Part shown: positions 1 to 11,156 of the stretch, in pieces | Numbering within the stretch: position 1 is the first letter of the stretch | Layout: every line of letters starts with the position of its first letter | Made by a program: the position numbers and the translations under genes | NCBI GenBank assembly: GCA_025267735.1 | Contig: CM046299.1 | Span: 28,621,327-28,685,326 of the forward strand | DNA length: 64,000 nt | Direction of reading: 5' to 3' | DNA from: Mactra quadrangularis | Taxonomy: Eukaryota > Mollusca > Bivalvia > Venerida > Mactridae | Notes under the pieces: generated by a model | The model's database searches: none | What the model saw: the letters and a program-made list of their open reading frames with translations, nothing else | Told to the model about the DNA's origin: nothing

Positions 1-275
1 ACATAAGCAGATAAGGGCCGTCCATATCGATCACTAAGTACCACCGAAAAGACAAAAAAATAGTAAAGAGAATCATTTATAAAAAAGATTAAGAAATTTC
101 ACAAACATAACTTGGTATTATGGCAATGTGAGCACGTTTTTTTTAATGTTGATAAAGCCACACCCAGGAGTGTAAAAATAGGTGACGTGACTACAACATT
201 TCTTTCTGTAGTACTTACGCCTTAAAACACTTGGACATTAATCCTATTAATCAGAAACATTAACATGTCCCTTAC

Positions 276-3200
276 CTGTGCCCTGTCTGTTGGAAGATTT
301 TCAAATGTCAAATTTTTCCCATCTCCTTGTATGTTACATCTATATAAAACATAACCGAAGTTTTGTCCCCTGTTTCCAGGTAACTTTAGCATCTCCATGG
401 GAACAGCCTTAGAACTGTTTACAAACTGTAGAAAATGGAAATTAGGTTTCATCAATAATTTTGATTAATAGTAAAAATTATTTATACTGAAATTATTATA
501 ATATTTTGAATTATTATCTCATATTTTCAATTTGTATCACATTATGCATCCCCCTATGGTACATTTATTCTAATCAATGTGGCCATGCACTGAATTTGCT
601 TGGGTCACAAAAACATTTAATAGTAAAAATTATTTAAACTGAAATTGATATAATATTTTGAATAATTGTAAAAATTATTTCACCTGTGTGAAATAATCCT
701 GTCCATCTTCATAGTACATGTATATTTATATAAGGTACATAGAAGCCCAGTTAAATAAATGTTATGCTGACATTTTTACACAAATACGATTTGACTTCTA
801 ATATTTTTGTTTTAAAAATCAGAAACAAAATAATGTAACAAGTTACCTGTGTTGTTTCAAGCAGACTTTCAAATGGTAGATACTGTGTAGCTTTAACTGG
901 ACCTACAATAATAGATGTATACAACATTCAATACTAATGGTATTTCAAGGCTGATCTAAAAACAAACAAATTTATGGACACTGAACCTCTAAACAGGGTT
1001 TTATAGAGATCAAATGTCAGATAATCTAGTGTTCTGCTGCCTACCCGCAGCTGGGGAAAAATGAAAAATAAAATTTGGATTTGACTGATGTTGTTGAATT
1101 AATTTCTTTATATTTCTTTTAATTCCTTTTATGATATAAGTTTGCATGATTGAATCTTAACACTATAAAAAGTTACTGTGTAATCAAGCAATAAAAAGAT
1201 ATAGTTATACAGACTTAAAGGGGATATTTATATTCAACTATACTTACCATAAGCTTTAACAGGAATATTTGATGGCACTTCTGGTAATGTTGTTATACCT
1301 GTAACAATAAATTATATTGTAACAACATTGTTATATAGCACATACATATATAATGATAGTTTCATTTTAGGGGCTATCAGCCCAAACAAATATATTTACA
1401 TGTACTATGATTTCAGTCGCAGTCTCTATCAATCCTTAGGTACGGAATCCGAGAATAGTTCCAGCAGTATATGAGTAGCAATTTAAACAGACACATAATT
1501 TGTAATACAGTCTCCAAAATTAGGATATCAGTCAATGAAATTAGTGGGTGTCCGGTTACCTGGGATGACCAGTTTTAAGTTCGGGCAACCAACAATTTCT
1601 TTTGGGCAACCAAAATTCTGCAAATGAGATATAGTGCTTGATCTTAAAATGATCTGATCAGACAACCACTTTCATAGCCTAATTTCGTGGAGTGGATATG
1701 AAAGTGGTAGTCCAATAGTTATAACTATGTCTTGCCCCCCCCCCCCCAAAAAATGGAAGCCCAATCTTAAAAGTGGTTGTCCCATACAACCAAACAATTA
1801 CTTTTTAGACTGATCATACAATGTCAATTATGTTCATAGTAAGAGAGATAAGTTACCTTGTGGTTTGAAGACATATTCTAGTAGTAGTTCTCTTGTTTTG
1901 AGATATTTAGGTGTTATATCACCATTCTCTGATATTAAGGCATCATAATCTATATTATTAATGTAAAAAGAACATAATATCATAATCTATATCAATAATT
2001 TAAACAAGAACATAACATCAAGAGCGTGACATCAAAATTATGTAAACAAGAACATAACATCATAATCTATATAAATAATGTAAACAAAAAAAATGACATC
2101 ATAATCTATATAAATAATGTAAACAAAAAAAATGACATCATAATCTATATAAATAATGTAAACAAAAAAAATGACATCATAATCTATATAAATAATGTAA
2201 ACAAAAAACATGACATCATAATCTATATAAATAATGTAAACAAAAAAAATGACATCATAATCTATATAAATAATGTAAACAAAAAACATGACATCATAAT
2301 CTATATAAATAATGTAAACAAAAACATGACATCATAATCTATATAAATAATGTAAACGAAAACATGACATCATAATCTATATAAATAATGTAAACAAAAA
2401 ATAACATCATAATCTATAAAAATAATGTAAACGAAAACATGACATCAAAATCTATATAAATAATGTAAACAAAAAGGGACATAATAATCAGTAAAAATGT
2501 TAACAAGATATTTTGCATACACTAAAATTAAAGTCGTGGAAGATATCAAACAACACAGATTTTTTAGTCGTCTCGTTATACACTGATGACCGTTAATTTT
2601 GCTTATATTTCGGCACATGAATAAGATGCTGCATTAATTATTTGATTTTAAAGATTCATTATAACATGCAAAAGTCAATTGTAAAATCGAACAATTTATC
2701 GTAGAGAAACTAGCCACTAATTGAATTTGGGTCAAAACCTACTATTATCTTAAGAATATATACCATGTATGTATATATAGTGGGTTTTTTTCTCGGAACA
2801 TAGCCATCTGGATATGTATAAAATAATAATTTTAAAAGTAATAATTTATACAAAATGTTGTCATACCATAATTTGATACATCAGGTTTATATTGTTGATT
2901 TTCTTTGTTCGCACCATTCATAAAACCAAAGTTAGATCCACCATGAAACATATAAAAGTTTATAGAAGCATTAACTTCCAATATCTTTCTTAAATAAACT
3001 TCATACTCTGAAACAACCATGTACAAATGTAATTTGCATTGAATAAGTAAAGAATGTGTGCCTTGTAAGCCAAACTCATCAGATCTATTTGAATTTTAAC
3101 AGTCAACCTAAATGACATTTGTCAACCTAGGTGTAAGATCGATTTTTATTTCACTGAGTGAGCTCAGAAAACATATTTTCAAAAGTGGCATTTTCTTAGT

Positions 3201-6200
3201 ATTAGACCACGAGTTGAAATTAAGATAGATATCTTATTCTAGAATTAACAAATATTCTGTATCTTTTATAGGCCTACTTTTTCAGTGTACAGTTTGCACT
3301 TATATAATGCAAACTGATTTCTGATCTAAGATAATGTCATTTATCTTTTATGAGCATAGCATTATGAATAATTTAAATGAAGTAATAATAGATAGTATTA
3401 AATGTTTGTACATATATGGCTTTCTGGTGGTCAAGTCACGAGTTCTGAAACTATAAGTTATGGCAAGTGAAAACAAATATAAAGTATCTATAAAACAGTG
3501 AAATTCCTCTGTAAAGATCGGTTATTATGTACAAAATCATGTGATTTATTACTTTTGTAGTCCCAGTTGCTTAATTGGAGAAGTAAGTGTCCCTTTACTA
3601 GGACCATTTGGCTATTAAGATTATTAATTTTGATGGTCCTAATTAATAGTGGAACTTGACATGTATATAAAAGTGGAACTGTATTGTATCAATATATATA
3701 CAGTAACCAACGAAAGTTAGTAGACAAAAGAAATTTACTTCAATTCTTGAATTTTGATGATTATTTTGCTGAATCATTATTTTTAATATATTTAAGTATG
3801 GTTTGTGATAAAATGAAAACAAATTTTATGAATGTAACACATTTATAAGATTCAGCATCTGTCATCCTAAAGCCTCTAAAACCATGCTTATGGTAATTAT
3901 TGACCATAGCGTAGCTTTTATGCTATTTTTGTAGTCTCAATTAATTTATGATTATAATGATAAACAAAAAATAAAGCAAAACTAAAAGGCATTTCAAAAT
4001 AAACAGTCATCAAATTTTTACATAAGCTATTCAGTAAGCCTACAAAGTGAAAATGTCTCCGAACTTTTGGTGGGTACTGTAACTCACCTTCTACCGGCAA
4101 TCCTTCATGTTCTGAGCCCCAATGATCAAACCATCCAGTCCAAAACTCAGTAACCATGAGAGGAAAATCAGGACTCCATCCTTCAATAAGATCAAATATT
4201 TGTCTTCCTTCATCAAAAGATTTAAAATTAGCTGTTGGTAAGGCATCTGAAATGATTAATAATGTATGTAATGGAAATTCCATTAAGCAGAATCTGATTT
4301 AGAAGTGAAAAACGAGTTTTGTAAAAAAAATATTTTGAAACAATGATTTAAACTCAAATGAAGAAACTTAATATTAATTTGTTTTTATATTTTGTTCTCT
4401 ATTCAACTGTCAAAACTGAATTTTTTACTGTGAACTCGTACATGTTTTCAAGGTCCATGGTGTGTTAAAACGTTCGTTGTCAAAGAATGTGATATTGTGA
4501 TCCAGCATGTTTCACAATTTGGTAGTACAGACAAATAACTTATCGGCTTAATTCCTGCTTGCTGAGTCAACATTGACTTTGTAAAAGTATAAAAGAACTC
4601 ATCTAGTCACTGTGAATTTATTCAAACTCAGACAGTTGGTAAAAACTGACAATGCATGTATTTTCCGTGAAAATATCTCAAGTATCTTACAGTTGTAAAA
4701 CATGGGGTTCTCAAGTGGTTACCTCTATAATAGAAATAAATACATGAACAATAATCAAACAGTACCTAATGTGATTGATTAGAACTTGATTTATAATCCT
4801 GCGCTGGCATACATGCTTATTTTACACCAGAAAAGCTGACAGTAGAAGTAAACATTTTGTTTCACAATCATTCTTTTATATCAAAGAAACATAAAACTTA
4901 CGTTGGTAAAATACATCATTCTTTACTCCCCATATATTATCCGATGTTAGATATAACTCATTCAATCCATGTTTTATATATAGCTGAAAAATAAATACAT
5001 GTTTAAAAAACACAATAGTTGAACTCATTCAATCCATGTTTTACATATTGCTGAAAAATAAATACATGTTTATAAAACACAATAATTAAACTCATTCAAT
5101 CCATGTTTTACATATTGCTGAAAAAATAAATACATGTTTATAAAACACAATAATTGAACTCATTCAATCCATGTTTTACATATTGCTGAAAAGAATTAAT
5201 ACATGTTTATAAAACACAATAGTTGAACTCATTCAATCCATGTTTTACATATTGCAGTAAAAATAAATACATGTTTATAAAACACAATGTTTAAATGATA
5301 GAAGTTATCAATATAATTATGAAACATTAAAATAGTTATTTCTACTCTCCCAGTCGGTATATAAGAGTTTGTAAGCCTTGAAAAAAAAACTCAAGAAAAA
5401 TTTGGAACCATAATTAATCAAAGTGCTGTTAGTACTGATAGGACAATTCTACTGAAATTTAAAAAAGCTGATCATGTCCCTACTCTCTTGTAAAAAAAAT
5501 TATATGAGTAGTTTAATGTTTTACAGAAATGTGTGGTAAATGCACTAGCCTTTATTACAGCCCACTAAGCAGTTAACATTTTCTTCTCAAATTAAATCTT
5601 TGAAAATTTAAAAAATAATCAAAATGCTCATGATTTTGCAATAGCCAAGATGGTCTGGTCTAAATGGTAGAACTTTACTGAAATAACTAACCTGTTTAAG
5701 AAATAGAAGATGTTGTATATCACTGTCATACGAACCAAATTCATTTTCTATCTGAAACGCTATGATAGGTCCACCTTTATTGTACTGAAATAAAAATATG
5801 AATAAATTAATGGTTAGTTTTATAAACGTGTGGATAAATTGGAACAGCCATGTATGTTGTTAATATTAAAAATTAGATGGTGTTACAAAGAACAAATTAG
5901 CAGTCTACGAAATTGGGATATGAAAGAGATACATTGTCCAAACTGGTCATTTCAGTAGCCATCACAATACCTTATTTGTTTATTTTTGGTCTCCCAAACT
6001 AAAAAATGGTTGTCCTGGGCAAACGGACGCCCACTAATTTCGTAGACTAGGTTAAAACCCAACAGAATTCGTTTTGTAGTAACTGGTAAATCGGCATTCT
6101 CGTACCCAGAGGCTATCAAGATTTTCGACAGCATCTTGAAAACCTCTGGGTACGAGAATGGTAAAACGCTTTTGAACATATCTTCAATATGAAAAGAGCG

Positions 6201-9200
6201 CTATACAAATGCGGTTTATAATAATAAAACAATCGGCTGTTACACTCCAAAATACATGTGAGACTCGGAGTTGTGCGAAAATGAATGCTTTATAATTTAA
6301 GATTACTTACTTGTAGATCATGTACCAAAGGTAAAAGTTTATCAAAGTATTTCTCTACAGCTTTAGTATAACCTGGATAATTACTTCTTACTTTCATATC
6401 TGGATCTCTTAACAACCAACTAAAATATATGTTCATTGGTTTGTTTTATGAGTTTATTAAATCAGAGTAGTATGAGGAGGATAGTTCACCAAACCACCAA
6501 TCATGGAAGTTACCAGTACTTTTGAAAGAGAAACAAAATGTAATGTACATACACATGCATTTTTCTACGTACATGTATAGATGGTGTAAATTAAGGCTAC
6601 CGTTTGGGGTGTTATGACTAAACATCTCTTGTATATAGTGTCTCAATCTAACCACAAGTGGCCGGAAATTTTTCGATAAAATTACTAGTATAGTAATATT
6701 TTCGATTTTTAAATAGAGTCTTAAATAAAGCAAATTTGAGAAAAATGTAATTATCATAAATGAAATAACCTATAACAGAAGAAAGGCATAATAATGATAA
6801 AGACTTTATTTAAAGATGCTGCACATTTGGATAAATCCAATCTTCCATATGGACCTCTATGATGGATCATTACCTAGATTGGCATTTTCTGTTCGTAATG
6901 AAGATAATAGCCACAGATATAGAATAAAATAACCGAGTATAATTTTATTCATATTAAACATTTGAGTTTGTTAATTTTTAATTAGTATACGTCTGTTAAT
7001 AATGTATTTTTGCTATACTGACGTACACATGATGCACATAGTTATCGGTCCGTTATTAAAACATATACAGATAACGACCGACATACTGACAAATGAAGTG
7101 CACTTGAAATCAAAATCCAACCAACACAATCAAAACAGACTTTCAATTGTAGAAACTAGCGACACAGCAACTATCCAAGATATGCGAAGACATCATTTAT
7201 ATCTTTGAAATGTTCACAACTTTTAAGAGTAATTATACTCATAGGCGGATCCAGCGAGGGGGTTCAGGGGGTCGCGACCCCCCTGAAATTTCCAAAATGT
7301 ACCTGTCCATGGGTATTTTTTTTCTTGTGCGTCGTTTTTAAGTTACCAGAAGAATTTTCTCTTGTAAGACATTGTGTTTAACATAGATCTAATGGTTATA
7401 TAGTTTTTATTATCAATATGTTGCGTTATTCTGCAAACAATGTATAATGTGGTTGTGTTTTGAAAGGTTGGACCCCCCTAGAAAAAGTTTGAACCCTCCT
7501 AGAAAAAGTTTAGACCCCATTGAAAACAATGCTGGGTCCGCCCCTGATACTAGTATAAATAGTGAGTAACCAAAGGCAAATTAAGTGATAAATACAAATT
7601 ATAGTTTACCCTGGTAGTCCACCAAAGTCCCATTCTGAACAGATATAAGGTCCTGGACGGAATATCACATACAGACCAAGCTCATGTGCCAACTGTATAA
7701 ACTTTCTGTAGAAAACAAAATAAATGTGATAACAAATAAACAATGTCCCAAGGGAATAGGTATATTTGGTTCCTAGCGACTTTCTAAAAATAATATATTC
7801 TTATACGAGTGCACACAGAGGGGTTCTCAGCAGGAGTAGGAAACCCTCTTCACATAGTAAGAACTGCTTACATACTATTTAATGCATGTAATGGTCGACA
7901 ATAGTCTAATGCCATGTATATGTGACATAGAGCGGACCTCAGGACTTAAGAAATTATCAGTTCACGAAGTAAATATACATAGTTAAAATATAACACAAAT
8001 GAATAGACTAGTCCAATTGTTCTCTGAATAGTCAAATTAATAAAATGGGATAAAAATTTTGAACAAGCAAGTTCTTATAACTTACCTAAGATCAAGTATA
8101 CCATCAAAGTTAAACTCGTTTTCATTTTCTTCATGTAGATTCCATGGTACATATCTAGAAAATATATATACTTATATTTTAGCTGAATTGGTATGAATTA
8201 TCTATCTCTATCTAATCTCTATCTATGGTTTGTGAGTTTTTCATACCGTGGTCTTAATAAGATAGTTGAATTACACTATAATGCAGTTTAACTGCTATTA
8301 ATCGGTTAATTAATGCTAGAAGTTAACTTTTTGCTAACTGTTATAACTGGAATGACTGCTGTATTCGCATACATTTTGTTGAATTGCTGACAAAAATGAA
8401 ATATTAGGTATATTCATATAAATATTTAACAATTAAATAAAGTCATGAATATGTAGATTTCAAAACAGGCCCGTATGAACGGAGGCTAGGTGCTATAATT
8501 TTGGAAGTAATGCAAATTACCCTAAAACAGAATGGGAAAATCTATAGTGTCTTTCCCACCGGACATTTTATTCTCGCAAAACAATTTAGCCCGCCCCCTC
8601 CCTCCCTCCCAGTAAAAATGCTGCCTACACTATGGTAGCGTGTTCAATTACACAAAACGTTACATAACGTTACATAACGATACATTCGGAACTCCTCGGC
8701 CATTCGCTGCGAATAACCTAATCTAATACACAAATATAAGATCGTTAAGGCAATGAGTGATGTTTTAAAATTTAAGGACTAAAAACGAAACATCACTCAA
8801 TACCTAAACGATCATATATTTGTTTACTTTAACACCGGTAGTTTCAAAATAGCGTCTAAATATGTCCGAGATTATTAGCAGCGAATGGCCGAAGAGTTCC
8901 GAATGTATCGTTACGGAACGTTTTGTAACGTTCGCGGTAACTGAACGCAGGGCTGATGTATTTAGGCGACCTCATACGTGACACGCATTCGGAACACCTC
9001 GACCATTCGCTACGATTGAAATTATTCATTCACGAAAGGTCGGTGTTCCGAATGACGTGACAAGTTAACTTACGTTTCAACTGTGTTTAATCCACATCCT
9101 TTAACTTTTAGGAGACGATCTTTCCAGTAAATTGTTGGAACACGAAAATAATGCACAGCAGCAGACAACAGGCGGAATGGTTTACCGTCTAAAGTAAAAT

Positions 9201-9264
9201 TCCTAGCACTAAATTTTAACGATGAATCGCTTGTATATGCAACGTTCTTCTCTACCGAAGCCAT
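276..9264 (-). CDS. Beta-galactosidase-like protein (GH35), 3' end outside window
   Basis: Glycoside hydrolase family 35 enzyme, which removes terminal beta-galactose from glycoconjugates. Exons in transcription order: 9264-9074, 8154-8086, 7705-7610, 6419-6311, 5784-5692, 4983-4902, 4246-4088, 3007-2867, 1949-1857, 1298-1248, 902-847, 425-276. All junctions are GT-AG, the phases agree throughout, and they give 430 codons before the left edge. Family members are about 630-680 residues, so roughly 200 C-terminal residues are missing. Visible motifs are [15 protein letters not shown] at the barrel start, [40 protein letters not shown] with the acid/base Glu, [13 protein letters not shown] with the nucleophile Glu, and FHGGSNFG. 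The last exon in the window belongs to the beta-rich C-terminal region. This first exon has no signal peptide, so this isoform would be cytosolic or have a different start. Orthology to GLB1L versus GLB1L2/3 is undecided. Confidence 0.88.
847..1298 (-). other. Two short GH35 exons, 847-902 and 1248-1298
   Basis: These 56- and 51-nt exons are too short to stand out as open frames. They were placed by phase and by flanking cag/GTAAGT-type sites. They encode [17 protein letters not shown] and [17 protein letters not shown], the linker between the TIM barrel and the beta domains in GH35 proteins. Both belong to the gene at 276-9264. Confidence 0.75.
1527..1800. repeat. Possible degenerate MITE related to 5902-6048
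   Basis: The stretch contains 'gaaattagtgggtgtccggt' and several 'gggcaacc' or 'tggttgtcc' phrases that recur in the element at 5902-6048. It also has a 14-nt C run near 1735. The ends could not be fixed. Confidence 0.3.
1978..2482. repeat. 37-39-bp minisatellite built from a 3' splice site
   Basis: Eleven copies start at 2061, 2100, 2139, 2178, 2217, 2256, 2295, 2333, 2371, 2408 and 2446, with a diverged copy at about 1978. Read on the minus strand each unit contains TTTATATAG followed by ATTATGATG. That matches the true acceptor and first nine bases of the GH35 exon at 1949-1857, so the array is an expansion of that intron-exon junction. It lies just upstream of the real exon in transcription order. 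Confidence 0.9.
3701..4079. mobile_element. mariner-type MITE next to a splice donor
   Basis: The left end CAGTAACCAACGAAAGTTAG is an imperfect inverse of the right end (CAGTACCCACCAAAAGTTCG on the minus strand). TA dinucleotides at 3699-3700 and 4080-4081 fit a TA target duplication. The internal sequence is about 70 percent similar by eye to 57660-58003. The right end stops at the donor of the GH35 exon 4088-4246. Confidence 0.7.
4956..5288. repeat. 67-69-bp tandem repeat copying another 3' splice site
   Basis: The phrase 'actcattcaatccatg' occurs at 4956 (inside the GH35 exon 4902-4983), 5023, 5090, 5158 and 5227. Each unit carries the last 27 nt of exon-like sequence, the acceptor and about 40 nt of intron. 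On the minus strand, copies 2-4 keep TTTTCAG before an exon-like CAATATGTAAAACATGG. Copy 5 has lost the AG. Confidence 0.88.
5902..6048. mobile_element. Short MITE in a GH35 intron
   Basis: It begins AGTCTACGAAATT and ends with the inverse AATTTCGTAGACT. Nothing coding is inside. The target duplication is not clear. Confidence 0.5.
6094..6161. repeat. Short inverted repeat (hairpin)
   Basis: CATTCTCGTACCCAGAGG is repeated in inverse form as CCTCTGGGTACGAGAATG about 30 nt later. Matching ATCAAGAT and ATCTTGA bases extend the stem. It is intronic. Confidence 0.75.
7240..7553. mobile_element. hAT-like MITE, copy 1
   Basis: The ends are AGGCGGATCCAGCGAGGGGG and, inverted, AGGGGCGGACCCAGC. The internal AT-rich core with 'taatggttatatag' is found again in inverse orientation at 26475-26767. 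The exact target duplication is unresolved. Confidence 0.6.
8651..8945. repeat. Foldback element of about 300 bp
   Basis: The arm 8656-8722 (cattcggaactcctcggcc, then attcgctgcgaataa) is repeated inverted at about 8868-8937. The inner part also pairs (taagatcgtt with aacgatcatat, cactcat with gagtgatg). A smaller inverted repeat with the same 'cattcggaac' end follows at 8988-9055. Both lie in the first intron of the short GH35 isoform. Confidence 0.75.
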
Positions 9265-10552
9265 CTTGACTATAACTACTTTATCTTTAATATATTTTTT
9301 AAACGAATAAATGATATCCCCGACCTAGTTCAAAATGTTATCTTAAATAAACTGCTTGGTGGGCAAAATTATATTTAAAGATATTCGTTCACAGATTTCA
9401 ACTTATTTATTAACTATGTTAATAAACATTTAGAAGCGTTAAAGCTGTGTTCTAATAATGAAAAAGTAAGTGCAAATTGACATACATTGGTGTTTTAAAT
9501 ACATAAAAACTTATCCCGTGAAAACAAATAACAATATTACGGATGATTTGTGCGGGTTTTTTTGTGACTTCTATTTTATATTTCTCACTATCTACTAGTC
9601 AGTTTGCCTCAAAATATTACAAAGCATTACTTTAACTCAGTTATATACACTGACGCGTTATTTCTAAATATGAAAAATATCCGAAATTGTAAACGAGTTG
9701 CTTTAAGGTACATAGCTGTGTGTGTAACTGAATTCACGTAAAGTTTAATTTGAGATTTTCTATATTTACATTCTTTATTCATGATTAGAGATATAACTGT
9801 TTAGCCTTGACGTTGTTATCATTAAATATGTTTACTAAATCTCGCATTCAAATAATCATACTCGCAAACATAGTAATGTTGATACACGAGGGGTCAAAGG
9901 TTGACTCTAAACATCTTACTTCATTTCTGGTCATTGATATTCAAATGCACATAAGTTGGGTTCATTCATTATGATTAAACGCCTTGTCTAAGTTGAAATG
10001 AAAATGATTCAGTATATTCCGAATATGCAAAATGCTTGACGTTCTGGTGTGGGCCACACCAGAACGTCAAGCATTTTGCAAATTTAGTCTTCATGAATGT
10101 GATAACAGACGCAGCACACACGTTCTCGTCGAGAAATTGTTACTTATTCGTTCATTTCTAAAAGTTTTACAAAACCCGGTCTGACATTTACCTGGACTTA
10201 AAGTAGGTACTGTCATCATGTGAAAATATCGGAATTTATTGGACCAGTTAGAGATCGCACAGCCATTTGGTATACATGTACCTTACACTAAATCTATGTA
10301 GGGTGAATAGTTGTCTGGTTCCCAGTCGTACTATGCCAGGTAAAAGTACGCCAGGCAAAGCATGATATTGGCCGCGCCCTATGTAGTGAATTAGGTAATG
10401 GACAATTATGTTTTCAATAAACATTTCTCACTACATAGGCTTAAATCAATGGATCATTGTACCAGAATTACAGTGGATACCTTTTTCAGTTGTTCGTTTG
10501 AATTTATGCAAAATAAAGTGTCCGAATTGTCTTCAAGTGAGACTTGTTTGGG
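9265..10552. other. Region upstream of the short GH35 first exon
   Basis: This 1.3 kb should contain the promoter and 5' UTR of the 9264 start. No TATA box or start site can be named with confidence. It contains the near-perfect palindrome at 10026-10080 and no coding frame with family resemblance. Confidence 0.4.
10026..10080. repeat. 27-bp near-perfect palindrome
   Basis: Arms 10026-10052 and 10054-10080 are exact inverse copies with a single G between them. The arm begins TGCAAAATGCTTGACG and ends GGTGTGG. The stem has no mismatch and the flanks do not extend it. Confidence 0.95.
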
Positions 10553-10558
10553 TAAATC
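10553..10558. other. Left target-site duplication TAAATC
   Basis: TAAATC directly precedes the left terminus AGTAGTCAGGGG. The same hexamer directly follows the right terminus at 19702-19707. Six-base duplications are typical of Polinton integration. Confidence 0.93.
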
Positions 10559-10733
10559 AGTAGTCAGGGGCCGAAGGATAGAACACTTTTTTGAGTAAAA
10601 AAATGAGATCACCCGAGCGTAACCACAACGCGCCGCCATTTTGGTTTATCTAGCAGACGACAGATTAAATTGTCCGTCTTTTTTTTCAATAATCGATTTA
10701 AGCTATATAATTTTAAACCTCTTTAGCAGACGA
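10559..10733. repeat. Left terminal inverted repeat of the Polinton
   Basis: It matches the inverse of 19527-19701 at 174 of 175 positions, with a single T/C difference at 10723. It starts with AG, as Polinton termini do. TAGCAGACGA occurs twice inside, near 10651 and 10724. Confidence 0.95.
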
Positions 10734-11156
10734 CGATTTTACCATAAACTGTCAGTACAGGGAGCAACCGTGTTTATGGGATAAACTCTCAGTAATGTTA
10801 AGTCGGAGTTTTATTTTGCAAACAACTAATCATGTCAGCCAAAACATAATTAAAAGCTGCATTTTAATGTAACCACAGTATCCTTGAACTGTCAACTTGA
10901 TATATTATTTATTTAACAAGTGTACATTTCACATACATCGGCGATACTTCAATGTAAGGAAGTTGGCATGGGGATGCCTTCTAGAGTAAGTATGTAGTCT
11001 GCTGGCATAAAAGAATAACAAGATTTTGTGACTTAAATGCTTATTTTATTTTCAATAATTACAATTTGAAACAAGAATGAAATACATAAATACACTGCAT
11101 ATACTTTCAAATAAACAATACAATATATAATAAACATTGTGATTTTCAATAAATGT
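10734..11156. other. Polinton left subterminal noncoding region
   Basis: About 420 bp between the left repeat and the polymerase stop codon. It is AT-rich and has no protein-like frame. It should hold the 3' end of the polymerase transcript; AATAAA-like strings in that sense lie near 11100-11140. Confidence 0.4.

Noticed and set aside
2026..2337. 103-codon open frame with a repeated [13 protein letters not shown] peptide (and its antisense partner)
   Set aside because: It is the translation of the 39-bp minisatellite; the period is a multiple of three, which keeps the frame open by arithmetic.
2061..2482. CRISPR-like regular array
   Set aside because: Units are contiguous with no unique spacers, in an animal intron.
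5952..6179. 75-codon minus-strand frame
   Set aside because: Covers a MITE end and a hairpin inside a GH35 intron.
10398..10639. Frames across the left Polinton boundary
   Set aside because: They cross the target duplication and terminal repeat and have no counterpart at the other end.
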